64,000 nt of DNA from Viridothelium virens (Eukaryota; Ascomycota; Dothideomycetes; Trypetheliales; Trypetheliaceae): positions 186,001 to 250,000 of the forward strand of contig ML991798.1 in assembly GCA_010094025.1 (NCBI GenBank). Direction: 5' to 3'. How positions within the stretch are numbered: the stretch's first letter is position 1; the number at the start of each line of letters is the position of its first letter. Both the position numbers and the translations under genes were made by a program. A model generated the notes under the pieces. That model was not told the origin of the DNA. It worked only from the letters and a program-made list of their open reading frames with translations, and made no database searches. Below are positions 12,125 to 22,121 of this stretch, one piece after another.

Positions 12125-13267
12125 TCATACTTTCTTTCCTTGAGCAATCAAGTCACTCACCTTGGGTGGCAGTACTAACGCACTCCTATCATTCCTCTTG
12201 AAGAACTCCACCACCATCTCCGCCGTTTTTTCTGGAGCATCTTCCTGCACAAAATGTCCGGCCTCCGGCACGACCTGTAGTTGAAATTTCCCTTGCATCT
12301 GCCCAATCATTAGATCCTTATCCAGCCTATCCGTCCCCGCCAAAATGAGTAACTTCGCTCCCTTAGCGCTCAGAAACTTCTGGCTCATGCCTTGAAACCA
12401 CCCTTCCCAAAACGGCTGCGTGATAGCAAGGTCCGTCGCCCATGCCCACTTCCCATCAGCAGTCCGCCGGAGCAGTGACGGCACGGACACCGCCGCGCTC
12501 TCCCGATTCCGTAGGTTTCGGCTGCGGAGATGCCAATCGATAGCTGACTCGAGCGTGAGAAAAGATGAAGGGCGAGACGAGAGAATCCCCTGCATATACT
12601 TCAATGCCTCGATGGCAGAACCCTCCACCACATCAATGACAACGTATCCCAGCAGACTTGTACCCAAAATGCCCTTCTGTGCAAGTTCGACGGCGACCGC
12701 GCCACCAAGACTGTGGCCGACCAGTATGATTGGCGGGAGGCTGGACCAGCCGAGTCTCTCGCGGACAAGTGTGATCATGTTGGCGAGGTCGTCGCGGAGG
12801 ACGGCGATGGAGAAGTCGTTCACCGTGTCACCATCAGGATTCAGGATGGAGGAACCATGCTGGCGTGCTTCGATGCTGAGGATGCCAGCGGAGGGGAGGG
12901 CGGCGCGTAAGGAGAGAGCGAAGGGGGCGAAGGACATGCCAGAGGCGCCGGCACCATGGTGGCAGACGAACAATGGGGATTTGAGGTTGGCAGGTTGCGT
13001 TAGATAGACGTGGTATTTGGCTTCATCTGCAGATGGTAATTTATGTTGGAGAAAGAGCTCTTGGGCAAAGTATTTTGTCCATTGGACAGGCGGGGCGGGG
13101 ACAAGATGTTGACTAGGAGATGGGAGGACGGTGCCGGTGGAAGAGAGCGATGACTCGGAGGAATACTCGTCTTCTCGGTCTTCTGGCGTAGCGGGGAGAG
13201 GTTGCGGTGGCTCTTTTGGCAAGTCGGCAAGCTTTTGCGCGGCAAATGAGCGAGCCAGTTCGCTCAT
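12125..13267 (-). CDS. PPE1: protein phosphatase methylesterase 1 (PME-1/PPE1)
   Basis: Removes the methyl ester from the C-terminal leucine of the PP2A catalytic subunit. A single exon encodes 380 residues. The alpha/beta-hydrolase core carries the oxyanion segment CHHGAGASGMSFAPF and the nucleophile elbow GHSLGGAVAVEL. It also has DVVEGSAIEALKYMQ, which is specific to this family, and a catalytic-His region EAGHFVQEDAP. The N-terminal 75 residues are Ser/Pro/Glu-rich. The frame continues past a good donor-like AAG|GTGAGT near the end to VSDLIAQGKKV; I keep the unspliced end because I found no better continuation. It is convergent with UTP23, with 139 bases between the stop codons, and divergent from the next gene. 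Confidence 0.95.
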   Translation of the reverse strand: MSELARSFAAQKLADLPKEPPQPLPATPEDREDEYSSESSLSSTGTVLPSPSQHLVPAPPVQWTKYFAQELFLQHKLPSADEAKYHVYLTQPANLKSPLFVCHHGAGASGMSFAPFALSLRAALPSAGILSIEARQHGSSILNPDGDTVNDFSIAVLRDDLANMITLVRERLGWSSLPPIILVGHSLGGAVAVELAQKGILGTSLLGYVVIDVVEGSAIEALKYMQGILSSRPSSFLTLESAIDWHLRSRNLRNRESAAVSVPSLLRRTADGKWAWATDLAITQPFWEGWFQGMSQKFLSAKGAKLLILAGTDRLDKDLMIGQMQGKFQLQVVPEAGHFVQEDAPEKTAEMVVEFFKRNDRSALVLPPKVSDLIAQGKKV

Positions 13268-13943
13268 GGTGGAGATTGGAAAAATGGCCTCGTGATGAAG
13301 GTTGAAGCTTGGATATACTAAGCCGGAAAGAGAGGGGCTCGAAGTGGGGTGGCTATTCTCATCCCTTCATTGGACAATGCTCTACGGAGCAGACGAGGCG
13401 GAATTGCCATCCTGCACACCATCTCAGACATCCTCGCGCAATTGAGATGACTCTACCAGCCGAAAGCGGCAGCATCAACACATTCTTGATGGCTGCGCTC
13501 AATCAGCATCACCAGAACGCAGGCTACTGGCAGGAGATGCGCAGACGGGACCGGAGAACAATCAGAACAAGGCAGCGTTCATTCCTGAACGGATGTGAGA
13601 TGTGCTCTATCTCACATACCTTCAGACGCCGCAAGGATCAGCTCGTTATTTTTAAATTGATCGACCTCTGGGATTTGCTTGCCGATCTGCTGGAAGCCAC
13701 GGTCCCACAGTGCCACCATGCCCATCTCGACCTTTGTATGCTCATGACGTAGGGTAGCTAGTTTCCGACGTGCTCCTCCCGCCTTTAGTGGGGTCTGTTG
13801 ATTCTAGAGCCTGTGGCCTTTTTGCTGCCTGCCGTTCGCCACGGGATTTCCTTATCATCGGCTCGATACTCCTGCGTTGGAACTGCACGTAAGCTTCTTG
13901 CAGCTGCTGTTCACCATCTTTGCGGATCATTACCCTGGCAAAC
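13268..13943. promoter_or_regulatory. divergent promoter region, PPE1 / membrane protein gene
   Basis: This 676-base interval lies between two divergent start codons. No reading frame in it resembles a gene and I recognise no specific binding site. Confidence 0.45.
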
Positions 13944-15614
13944 ATGGCCAACATTTTTGGTAGCTCCAAGAAAGATGGCAAAGCAGATGGCAGCAATCCG
14001 GGCACTCCACGGCAAAGTGAAGATAATAGCAGACCTCAACCAACGGGTAGAAACTACGACAGCAGAGAACCTGATGAGAGGACGAGGTTGCTGCCTCAAC
14101 AACCTCGACCACCTCACCAAGACGGTTATCTAGATCCTGATGACCCAGCAGTACGTCAATGTAGCTTCGAGCGTAGGTACCGTGCCTCTAATGACCTGAC
14201 TTAGGTATCACCTTACAATCTCTGGTCTGTTCGCTTTACTCGCTATCTTACCGTCCTGTTCCTCATCATTACCTTCCTTTGGTGGGTCCTGCTCCTCGTT
14301 TGCATCTTCGTCTCTCCACCAGGCATGCACTCTCGTGGTTCTGGCTTCTTCGACTTCTCCTATACTACTCTCACGGCTGGAAACCTGCTTGTTGCTCTCC
14401 TGTTCTTTTCCGCGCCTTCACGGGCAATGAGAGTCTCCACAGGCATCGTTGCCTTCGTACTCCTTGTCGACATGATCCTCATCCTCGCTGTGCCTCGTGT
14501 TCGCTCCGAAGAAGGCGGCGTTGGCATAGCCAGCGTAGTCTGGGCTGTCGTCATGTCCATTTGGTGCATCATCGCTGACAGAATCGTTGCATGGGGCAAG
14601 CGGGAGGAAGAAGAACGTCTTACCGGTCGTCCTGAAACTCGACGCACCGTCCGTGAATGGCTTGCTGTCCTGATTGCCACCACCATCCTCGTCATCTATA
14701 TTATCATTGTCATTCTAACCACTGCAACCTTGATCCTTCGCTCCATCGATGCCGGTCTTCCTTTCGCGGGCGACCGCTATCCTGTCGACGGCGACAAATA
14801 CTCCGTTCATCTTTCCTGCGTCGGCAATACAACCAGTGCCCCCACAGTGCTCCTCGAAGCTGGCGAGGAACCCTCCGAATACGATTTCGAGCACTGGGCT
14901 TACGCGGCTTGGCAGAATGGTACTATCGATCGTTACTGCTACTGGGATCGGCCAGGATACGCCTGGTCCGACAACGCGCCTTCTCCTCACTCCGCTGGCA
15001 TGTCTGCTGACGCGCTTTCTGAAGCGCTCGCCCGCGCCGGGGAAGAAGGACCTTGGATCCTCGTCTCGGCAGGATATGGTAGCATCGTCAGTCGCATCTT
15101 CAGCTCCCGCCAACGCGGTGTTCGAGGGCTCATGATGGTGGATCCGCTACATGAGGACCTGCTCCATCGCATCGGTAATCCGGGCAGGGGATTCGTAACT
15201 TGGGGATGGGGTGTCCTCTCCCCACTTGGCGTCACTCGCATTGGCGGCGCATTGTTCAAGGGCCGTACAAGGGAGGACCGCGTGTATGGCCGCTCGGCAC
15301 ATACGGGTGGGAAATTTCTTAAAGCGCGGTTGCAGGAGAATCTGGTGGCAGAGAGCTTTACACAGCGTGAAGTGAGCCAGAGTCGAAACATACAAAGCGC
15401 CAACACACCCGTTGTGGTGGTGAGTTCGGGGATCAAGTGCAGAATCGATGATGAATGGAGACGGAAACAAGAAGATTTAAGCCATTTGACAGAAGCGTTG
15501 ATTGGGTGGGATGTGGTTAATAAAGCGCCACATAAGGTCTGGAGGACATTGGAAGGAAGAAAGGTTATGGAGAGGAGGTTGGCAGATTTGGTGAAGGCAG
15601 CCGGAAAGGATTGA
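13944..15614 (+). CDS. multi-span membrane protein with an alpha/beta-hydrolase-like domain
   Basis: Exons 13944-14150 and 14205-15614 encode 538 residues. The first 70 residues are hydrophilic (MANIFGSSKKDG). Four or more hydrophobic spans follow: YLTVLFLIITFLWWVLLLV, LLVALLFFSA, TGIVAFVLLVDMILIL, SVVWAVVMSIWCII and WLAVLIATTILVIYIIIVI. The remaining 310 residues form a soluble domain with hydrolase-like features: HLSCVGN, APTVLLEAG, WDRPGYAWSD, WILVSAGYGSI and MMVDPLHEDLL. At the expected nucleophile elbow the sequence is GYGS rather than G-x-S-x-G, so the catalytic serine seems to be missing. Relatives in fungi are often called mitochondrial integral membrane protein; neither location nor reaction can be shown here. 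Confidence 0.88.
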
Positions 15615-15959
15615 TTGGAGTGGGTACCTGATGTAAGTTCAGATGGACGTTCTCGGATCTCTTTCATAAGAAAGTTTTGGCAGAGCTTTGGTGTCTTGGT
15701 AATATCTCAGCTTATACGTACATGCATGCACTGGTTGGGAGCGACTTGTGTCAATGATTTTGCGAACGTTTAAAGAGGCTAGATAAATCAAATTTCCTAC
15801 TGACCGGGTATCACATGCAATGAAGCATCAGACTCCGCACCCAGTGCAAATATAGATAAACGATAGAAAAGCTTAGGAGAGGATCTCGGATCCACGTTCT
15901 TAGTTCTCTCCTGCATCACTGAGTTCAGCCCCACCAACCGCCATATCACTATCATCTCT
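15615..15959. other. convergent intergenic region
   Basis: About 345 bases lie between two convergent stop codons. I expect the two 3' untranslated regions and see nothing else. Confidence 0.5.
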
Positions 15960-17142
15960 TTAATTTTGTTCATCCTCTTCATCGCCTCTCCATGCCCCAT
16001 CATTGATACCACCCAGTACTCCAGCGGCCTCTGCCTCTGCTCTTGCATCAGCGATTGGCTCTACGTTTCTCTCAACGTTGTCGGGTTCCAGAACCCCATC
16101 CCCGAATCCCTCTCCCGCTCTCGCCGCAGAGACACCATGGGCCCTTCCAACCCGTGAAACTTCCCTGGTCGTCGGTCCCTGAATGATATCGTCTTCGCTT
16201 AGCGAACCTCCACCCTCATGCAGCACCATCGCCTCGCGGTGTCTGCGTCTGCGGAGCTCGGTCTCCTCAGGACTCTCTTCCTCCCACTGGCCTCGCGCCC
16301 ATGAGTTCGCGCCAGAACCTGCCGCATGAGAATCAGACGGCGTATTGGCATGATCCTCAGACCAGGACCGCAATGGGGCCGACGAGTGTCGGCGTCGGCG
16401 TCTACGCATCGAGATGATGCTTTCGTGCGCAGTGGGAGGGAGGCCTGTAGGCAGCGTGGTTGTGAAGCCTCTCGTGCGTGCCCCGTGTTCCTCTTGCTCC
16501 TCATCTGATGACTCGCCAAAAACTGATTCGGCCTCTGTAACTACAGGAGGCAGGTGGTGCACATCCCGCAGAGTACTCTGACGGGCGGGGATGCTCCTTG
16601 AGCCAGGAATGTGGAAGCCATACTCGCGAATAAAGTCTGCGGTGACCTGCGCAGAAAGGCGTGTTGATGGATCCAAGGAGTCAAGGTCGCTAAGAAAGAG
16701 CGCCGGGGCGGAAGGATGGGAGAGGAAGCGTTTGAGAAGGATGCGGGCGCTGGCGCGGCGGATGTCGTCGGAGGGGTGGTGTGCGAGCGTCTCGAGCGAG
16801 GTCAGTGAGATTGCTGCAGATGAGGGATTGTCAGTGAATAGATAAGATCGAAAAATAGACAGGCAGAAGAATGAAGAGTACTGACAGTTTTCTTGAACTT
16901 GGACAGGATCCTGTACTGGCTCCGGCTCCTCAGCGATAGTAGTGAGACCGACAATGTCAATGAGAGCACGGCTAATACCCTTCACCGCAAAGAACAGGAA
17001 AGCTCCTGTCAGGTAAAATGGTCAGTCTACAGCACTTCCTACTCAAAGATGAGTCCGGATGGTAACGGAGAGATCAATTAGACAAGGACGCATGCATACC
17101 AAAGCCAAACCATAACCACCGGTCGTCAATTCTCGGAGCCAT
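15960..17142 (-). CDS. membrane-anchored protein with helical-repeat-like segment, function unknown
   Basis: Inferred exons are 17142-17100, 17005 to about 16889, and about 16818-15960. The first two introns have AG acceptors; the second intron begins GTCAGT, is a multiple of three and contains no stop, so it may be retained. The start MAPRIDDRWLWFGFG joins AFLFFAVKGISRALIDIVG, giving a hydrophobic anchor at the N-terminus. A helical block follows (SLTSLETLAHHPSDDIRRAS, then ARILLKRFL) that looks like an armadillo/HEAT-type repeat. The rest is disordered: acidic runs, an Arg-rich stretch SMRRRRRRHSS and a Gly/Glu/Ala-rich tail. I do not recognise a named family. It is divergent from the TMEM14 gene. 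Confidence 0.75.
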
Positions 17143-17522
17143 TGGGGCCCATCCGAAGACAATCAGGACTCTTGCGACACATGTTGAGTATGGCAGCTTG
17201 CGTTGTCCATATCTTATCTAATGATCGCGACGTAATTAGGTTTGACACCATTGACATCGACCTGGAGAGATTCCGCTGCAGCGGGTCATTCCGTCCTCCG
17301 CCCGCTGGTAACCCTGCACTCCAGGCGCCCTCGGGTTCCGGCGATGAGCCCTCCGCGGTACGGATGACATAGAGGTATGTAACGGCGCCCCGTCCCGTGG
17401 TTTACTCTGGAAGCTTACCTACCTACCTTACCCTACCTACCTACCTACCTAATCCATCCTGTGCCTACCAAGTTCTAGAGGGCATTTTAGATCCAGCGTT
17501 TTGAAGCTATACCACGATCACC
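17143..17522. promoter_or_regulatory. divergent promoter region carrying an ACCT repeat
   Basis: This 380-base interval lies between two divergent start codons. It contains the tetranucleotide run at 17415-17451, which ends 72 bases before the proposed TMEM14 start. Confidence 0.5.
17415..17451. repeat. (ACCT)n interrupted tetranucleotide repeat
   Basis: Tandem ACCT/CCTA units are interrupted once by TTACC. Relative to the plus-strand gene downstream, the repeat has the same sense orientation (CCTA) as the run upstream of the transcription factor at 3065-3104. Confidence 0.9.
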
Positions 17523-18077
17523 ATGGTGAATTGAAGCCAATTCGTACTACTTTCCGGGATTCCACTTACAAGAATGGCTTCTAGGCACTTTCACAGATCG
17601 CTTACATCCTTGCCGGCCTTACAGCTGGTGGAGGGACTATGGGCTACGTCAGGACGGGCTCTGTCCCTTCCATAACTGCAGGTTGCACTGTCGGCGCTCT
17701 GGTATGATATCATCTCTTCCGGGCATGATTGACCATTTTCCTTTGATACTGCTCTTCCCATCACCGACTCTTCAATCATTGCCGGCTGACACGGACTTCC
17801 ACACAGTATGCTCTAGGCGGCTACCGAATGCAGAATAAGCAGCCCTACGGTGTTGAGCTTGCACTGCTCGCCTCCCTTATACTCGCCGGCTCCTCGTTTC
17901 CCCGCGCGATCAGGACTCAGAAGCCGCTGCCGATTGGATTGAGCGTGTTGGCTGCCTTCGGGCTGTATAACTTCGGCATGGCATGGAGGAACAATGTCAA
18001 CGTGAGTTGAGCGCAAGCATGCAGTCTGCAGGAAATGAGTAGGATCATTTCAGGTAGAAACCGCAAGCAAAGATTAA
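17523..18077 (+). CDS. TMEM14 family small membrane protein
   Basis: A small protein with about four membrane helices, related to human TMEM14 (UPF0136), a family placed in the mitochondrial inner membrane or ER. Clear exons are 17597-17701 (AYILAGLTAGGGTMGYVRTG, then SVPSITAGCTVGAL) and 17807-18001 (YALGGYRMQNKQPYGVELAL onwards to GLYNFGMAWRNN). They are joined by a phase-0 intron. No ATG lies in frame just before 17597. The best start is the ATG at 17523, in a good CACCATGG context, directly followed by a GT donor at 17526. That makes the first exon the start codon alone. At the 3' end, either the frame runs to 18010, or a GTGAGT at 18002 splices to 18054 and ends at 18077. Total length is about 110-115 residues, normal for the family. 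Confidence 0.82.
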
Positions 18078-18360
18078 CTGTTCTCGCTTCAACGGATTGC
18101 GACACGACATATACCGTCCCAAATAGGCATCGTTAGTTATTTTGGACGCAGTCTATCTTGTTAGCCGGGAATTCTGATGTGTCGCCGATTGACTTCACAC
18201 CTACTTCAGCCAGAGGAGAAGCCTAACATGTCCGTGTGCTACCAATGTGGAAGCTAATATATTCACGTTGACATATCGAGCCAGTCCTGGCGAAAATCCC
18301 CGGAAATTGCCCCAGGTATCCTTCTCAAGCAAAATACATTTTCCTAGCTCAGTTTCATCC

Positions 18361-20128
18361 TCAATTCTGGTCTCCTGAAGTATTATGAAACAACATATCA
18401 TCAGTGATCGCCACTCTTTCTTCCTCTTCCTCGTTGACCAGTCGGCCTATCTTCGTACTCTCGGAGAGTACCTTTCTCGCTTCCTCATCATCTATATACA
18501 AGTCTTCCTTGATGAGACCGACAGCAAGTTCTGGAACAAGTACTGATTGGACGTAACCCGTGACGCCACCACCACCAAGGGAAAGCAAATCGTCTGAAGC
18601 TGCAAGACGTCGAATTTTGTTCGAGAAGTGATTGATGATTGACTCTATCCTAAACGGACCAGGTCAACACTCGTCGCAGCAGTAGTACCCAATCCCTTCG
18701 CAGATACAAATTTCAAAGATCCCCGCGAAGATGAGATAACACTCACATGAGTCTAGCACCCTTCGTGCCATAATACCCAGGGACGAACTTGTGCAGAGAC
18801 GATTCGTCATTCGTGGCTATCGCTGTCTGACGCAGAGTCCTTTGTTTCCCGCTCTTCGCCCATTCTTCAAGCCGTTTACGATACCAACTATCCTCTTTCC
18901 TATCCAATACATTGTTAATGTGCTCGTGATGAAGCTGTAAGCGTCCAGGTAGAGTGTTCCAGTCAATCTCCGGGTATCCGGCAATTCGATATTCTTCCAT
19001 TGCGCTTCGTCGCTTATGTGCGTGACAGAAGAGAGTCTGTCTATGGATGCTCATGCGGGAAGCATAATTGGCAAACTCATCTAGGAACGAACGATCCACA
19101 GGCTCATCGCATACAGGGCAGACAGCGTAAGGGGAGTCATGACTGATTTGAGATGAAGTTACTGGGAAATCGAGCGAATCCTCGGCGTACTCGAGTATAC
19201 TAGAACCAGGAGGTGAGCTCAACGGGGAATCCGAGCCCTGAATAGAAGTCTTGTTCGGATTTTTGAACTCTTTGGTAGAACCCAGAGAGGATCTTGGATC
19301 GTTGGCTACGAAGTTTAATGGAGTTTTGAAGCCATTATCCACAATCTGATCCTTCTCCAGCGGGGCTCCTTTTGAGCGTTTTTTAATTTTAGAAGGGCCC
19401 CTGGCCTCCCTATATGCTCGGTCGGTCGAAAGCTCAGATTCGCCTTCGGATGACGAATCGGAGCTCTCATCTTCAGCCAGTCTGATGTCTTCTTGTGGCG
19501 CGCTCGGTACCAGATCTGATTTGCGTTCCAAATGTGATAGCTGAACAGATGGAGGAAAACGAAAGCCTTTCTCTTGGGTAGCTCTCTTTTCCTCAGCATC
19601 CAGCCTCGTTTCTACGTGGACATTTTTGGTCATTGCCCGGTTTTTCCCCCCATACACCCTTTTCCTCGACGCTGGCTTGTTCCAAGAACTACTGTGAAAG
19701 CCAGCAGGATCGTCGTCAGAGTACCGGCCATTGGTAAGCAATGCCCTTCCCATTGAGCCACGTTTGCTTTGTCTGCCGGCGCCTTGACCGCTGGAATATC
19801 GAGGCTTTGGAGCCTTCCATTTGCTCTTGACTTCAGCGTCCTGCTCTTCAATCTCCGGCGATGTCTGTGCAGAATGTGCGTTGTCCGAGTCTGAACTTAT
19901 AGGCGAGGCGGAGAATCTTTCAGTCCTGCGGCTGGAATCAGGTGTATTCTGCGTTCCACCTAGCTGGGAAGGCGCGTTCGGCACTCCATTCGCCTTCTCT
20001 CGGCACCGGCGCTTTGCATGGGGCAAAGGATAGTCTTCGTGATCCTCCGCTCGGGCGTGTGGCTTCCCATTTACCGTTTTGAGTAATGGTCGGCCATTCT
20101 TTGTTTGCCCAAGTCGGAGGCCACTCAT
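18361..20128 (-). CDS. RTC4: RTC4-like protein (restriction of telomere capping 4)
   Basis: Exons 20128-18747 and 18649-18361, joined in phase. The N-terminal 330 residues are disordered, charged and Ser-rich. Next is a Cys/His cluster, YAVCPVCDEPV and CHAHKRR, followed by WNTLPGRLQLHHEHINNVLD. The C-terminal RTC4 domain runs through the junction (HKFVPGYYGTKGARLM, then LLSLGGGGVTGYVQSVLVPE) and ends with LAVGLIKEDL. This arrangement is that of fungal RTC4 proteins. The yeast gene was named from a screen for suppression of a telomere-capping defect; its biochemical role is unclear. A reading 12 bases longer starts at a TTG, so I take the ATG at 20128. About 1.25 kb separates it from the divergent secreted-protein gene. 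Confidence 0.88.
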
Positions 20129-21378
20129 TTGACGCGTCAAGAGAACTGTAGGAGCTTCAAATCGGCGAATTGAAGGTCAAGGATCTGGACGCGATGGTAG
20201 AGGTATACATTAACATACAGCACGACGGGGCGCTGACGCGAAGTCTGCTGACCGACCTCGGAACGATCATTCTTCCGCTCCAGCATTAGGTATGGAGTAC
20301 TGAGCTGCGATCCGGGCACGCCGAGGCCGAGGCATCGGGAATTTGCCAATCACCACCTAAGGTACTTTAAGGCAGGTATAGGGCACCAGCACCGCCGACG
20401 AAACTCATGTATCGTGTTCGCCCTCGGCCGAGAGCTTCTTCGATATGCTTGGCGACACGCGAACACGTATGTACTTTTGTCATATGATTAGAACGGTGAA
20501 CTTGATAACAATGAACACAAGGATGGAAATACAGCGAGATCCGCGGTGACATCTCTTGTGTCACTGTACATTCGACAGATACTAACGTACAAACAGCGCT
20601 ATCAATTCCCCTGCGAGATGCCTGGCCGACACAGGGTTCAAAGCTTCGCCGCCGGTCTATATCTGTTAGTATTTGCTCTCAATGGTCTCGAAAGCTGTCT
20701 ATTATGTATGTCATAGCGCTGCTCGGTCGAGGATTTGTCTGCAGCTGCTCCTGCTCTAGCCAGACCGCGCGAAGAGATTTAGCATCAGCATGAATCTACA
20801 TTGTATTTTCCGTTGCCACATTCCGTTGGACACGTACGAAAAGATAGGACAGGGACAGATGAAGCACTGAAATGACAGCAAGCAAACAGTAAGTACAAGC
20901 CAAATTGCTTCATTGTCAGCGTCTATCTCCATTCCACCCTCATCGGAAAATCACCTGCTGTCGCATCGAAGACCTTTGTACGACGAACACTTTGTTGTAT
21001 TTTCCGAAAAAATAGGAAAGGGATGGATATGACAGTCCTTCCTCATGCCCTACTTCAACGCTGTGGCCAACATTGGGCATCTCTACGGCGTCTGTAAGGC
21101 CCTCCTCATGAGGAAAGCCCAACCGGTTACGAGGAATCAGACTTATAACTGACACCCTTGACCTTGTACGCATATTTGATCACAGCGTAGAGACACGTAT
21201 CACATACCTTGTGCATCGGCTTTCACTTCTACGTGAACTACCTTCATCCCGCTTTCTCAGCTCAAATCGTCACTTCGCCTTGAAAGACGAGTAAATCAAG
21301 ATAGTCCAACAAACTAGCTTTACAATTTACGAGCAGATTGGTACTTCTCTTTCGCACTTCCATCGCCTATCGTCAGCT
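20129..21378. other. 1.25 kb divergent intergenic region
   Basis: This lies between RTC4 and the small secreted-protein gene. I see no gene. Short frames on both strands show no motif. It would contain both promoters. Confidence 0.5.
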
Positions 21379-22121
21379 ATGCCTCTCCTGCAAGCTGTCC
21401 TCCCCTTTCTCTTCCTGGTTCTTCCTGCCGCAGCCATTTACTCTGCTCCGCCGGCATCATGCTTTACCGACAACAATGGAAAGGCGAAACCGCTCAAGAA
21501 GCCTGGTGATGGGGACAGTGATGACATCGCCTCGGCCTTTGGAGGGGCTTGCAGTGAATTTAGCGGCCCCCTCGACGTCGAGGGCAATGTGGACGTATAT
21601 ACCGCCACTTACGAGACATCAAGGTACGATAATCGTGGTAAACGTCCAAGCTGCAGGTAAGTACATACAGCTATACCCGCTCCCTAAACTTTAGGAACCA
21701 GCGAGAAAGGGACCCCGGATCTGAGAAATAAAATGGGACTAATGCATTAAATAGTGACATCACGTCAGATCTCACCAATTTGGTCGGGCAATGCCCCTAC
21801 GGCGGCGTCTTGCAGCACTTCAATACGCTAGGGCATAAAGGGAACGTGGTGGTAGAACTGAATAATGGGCCAAACACTCCAAATCCACTTCCCTGGTGAG
21901 GGATGTTGAATGCACGTTACATGCTGCTGGCCTGCTTGGTCTATCCTTTACGAGTACTGTACTCAGTTGATCGGCTCTTGTAAACAGATCATAGGAGTAC
22001 TTCCATTGATGATGCGCTAATGAAGCTTAACTCCGACCTTGGGATGGCTCAAGTGGACGTGGATTTGAGTGTCGTAAGAACTCAAGTTTTTCAGCATATT
22101 GATGTTGTCTCATTTGTATGA
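21379..22121 (+). CDS. small secreted cysteine-containing protein
   Basis: The ATG at 21379 opens a typical signal peptide: MPLLQAVLPFLFLVLPAAA with likely cleavage near residue 20-24. Exon 1 is 21379-21656 and exon 2 begins at 21755 (TAG acceptor, phase kept). Four cysteines fall at residues 28, 58, 92 and 106, compatible with two disulphides. Exon 2 can end in two ways. Without further splicing it stops at 21899 (140 residues). A GTGAGG donor at 21896 and an acceptor ending at 21994 extend the frame to a stop at 22121 (181 residues, tail beginning STSIDDALMKLNSDLG). I recognise no family. Size, secretion signal and an accessory setting fit a candidate apoplastic or effector-like protein, but that is inference. 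Confidence 0.7.

Noticed and set aside
20580-20680. A GGTTCAAA stretch suggestive of a tRNA B box
   Set aside because: The surrounding sequence does not fold as a cloverleaf and no A box lies at the right distance.
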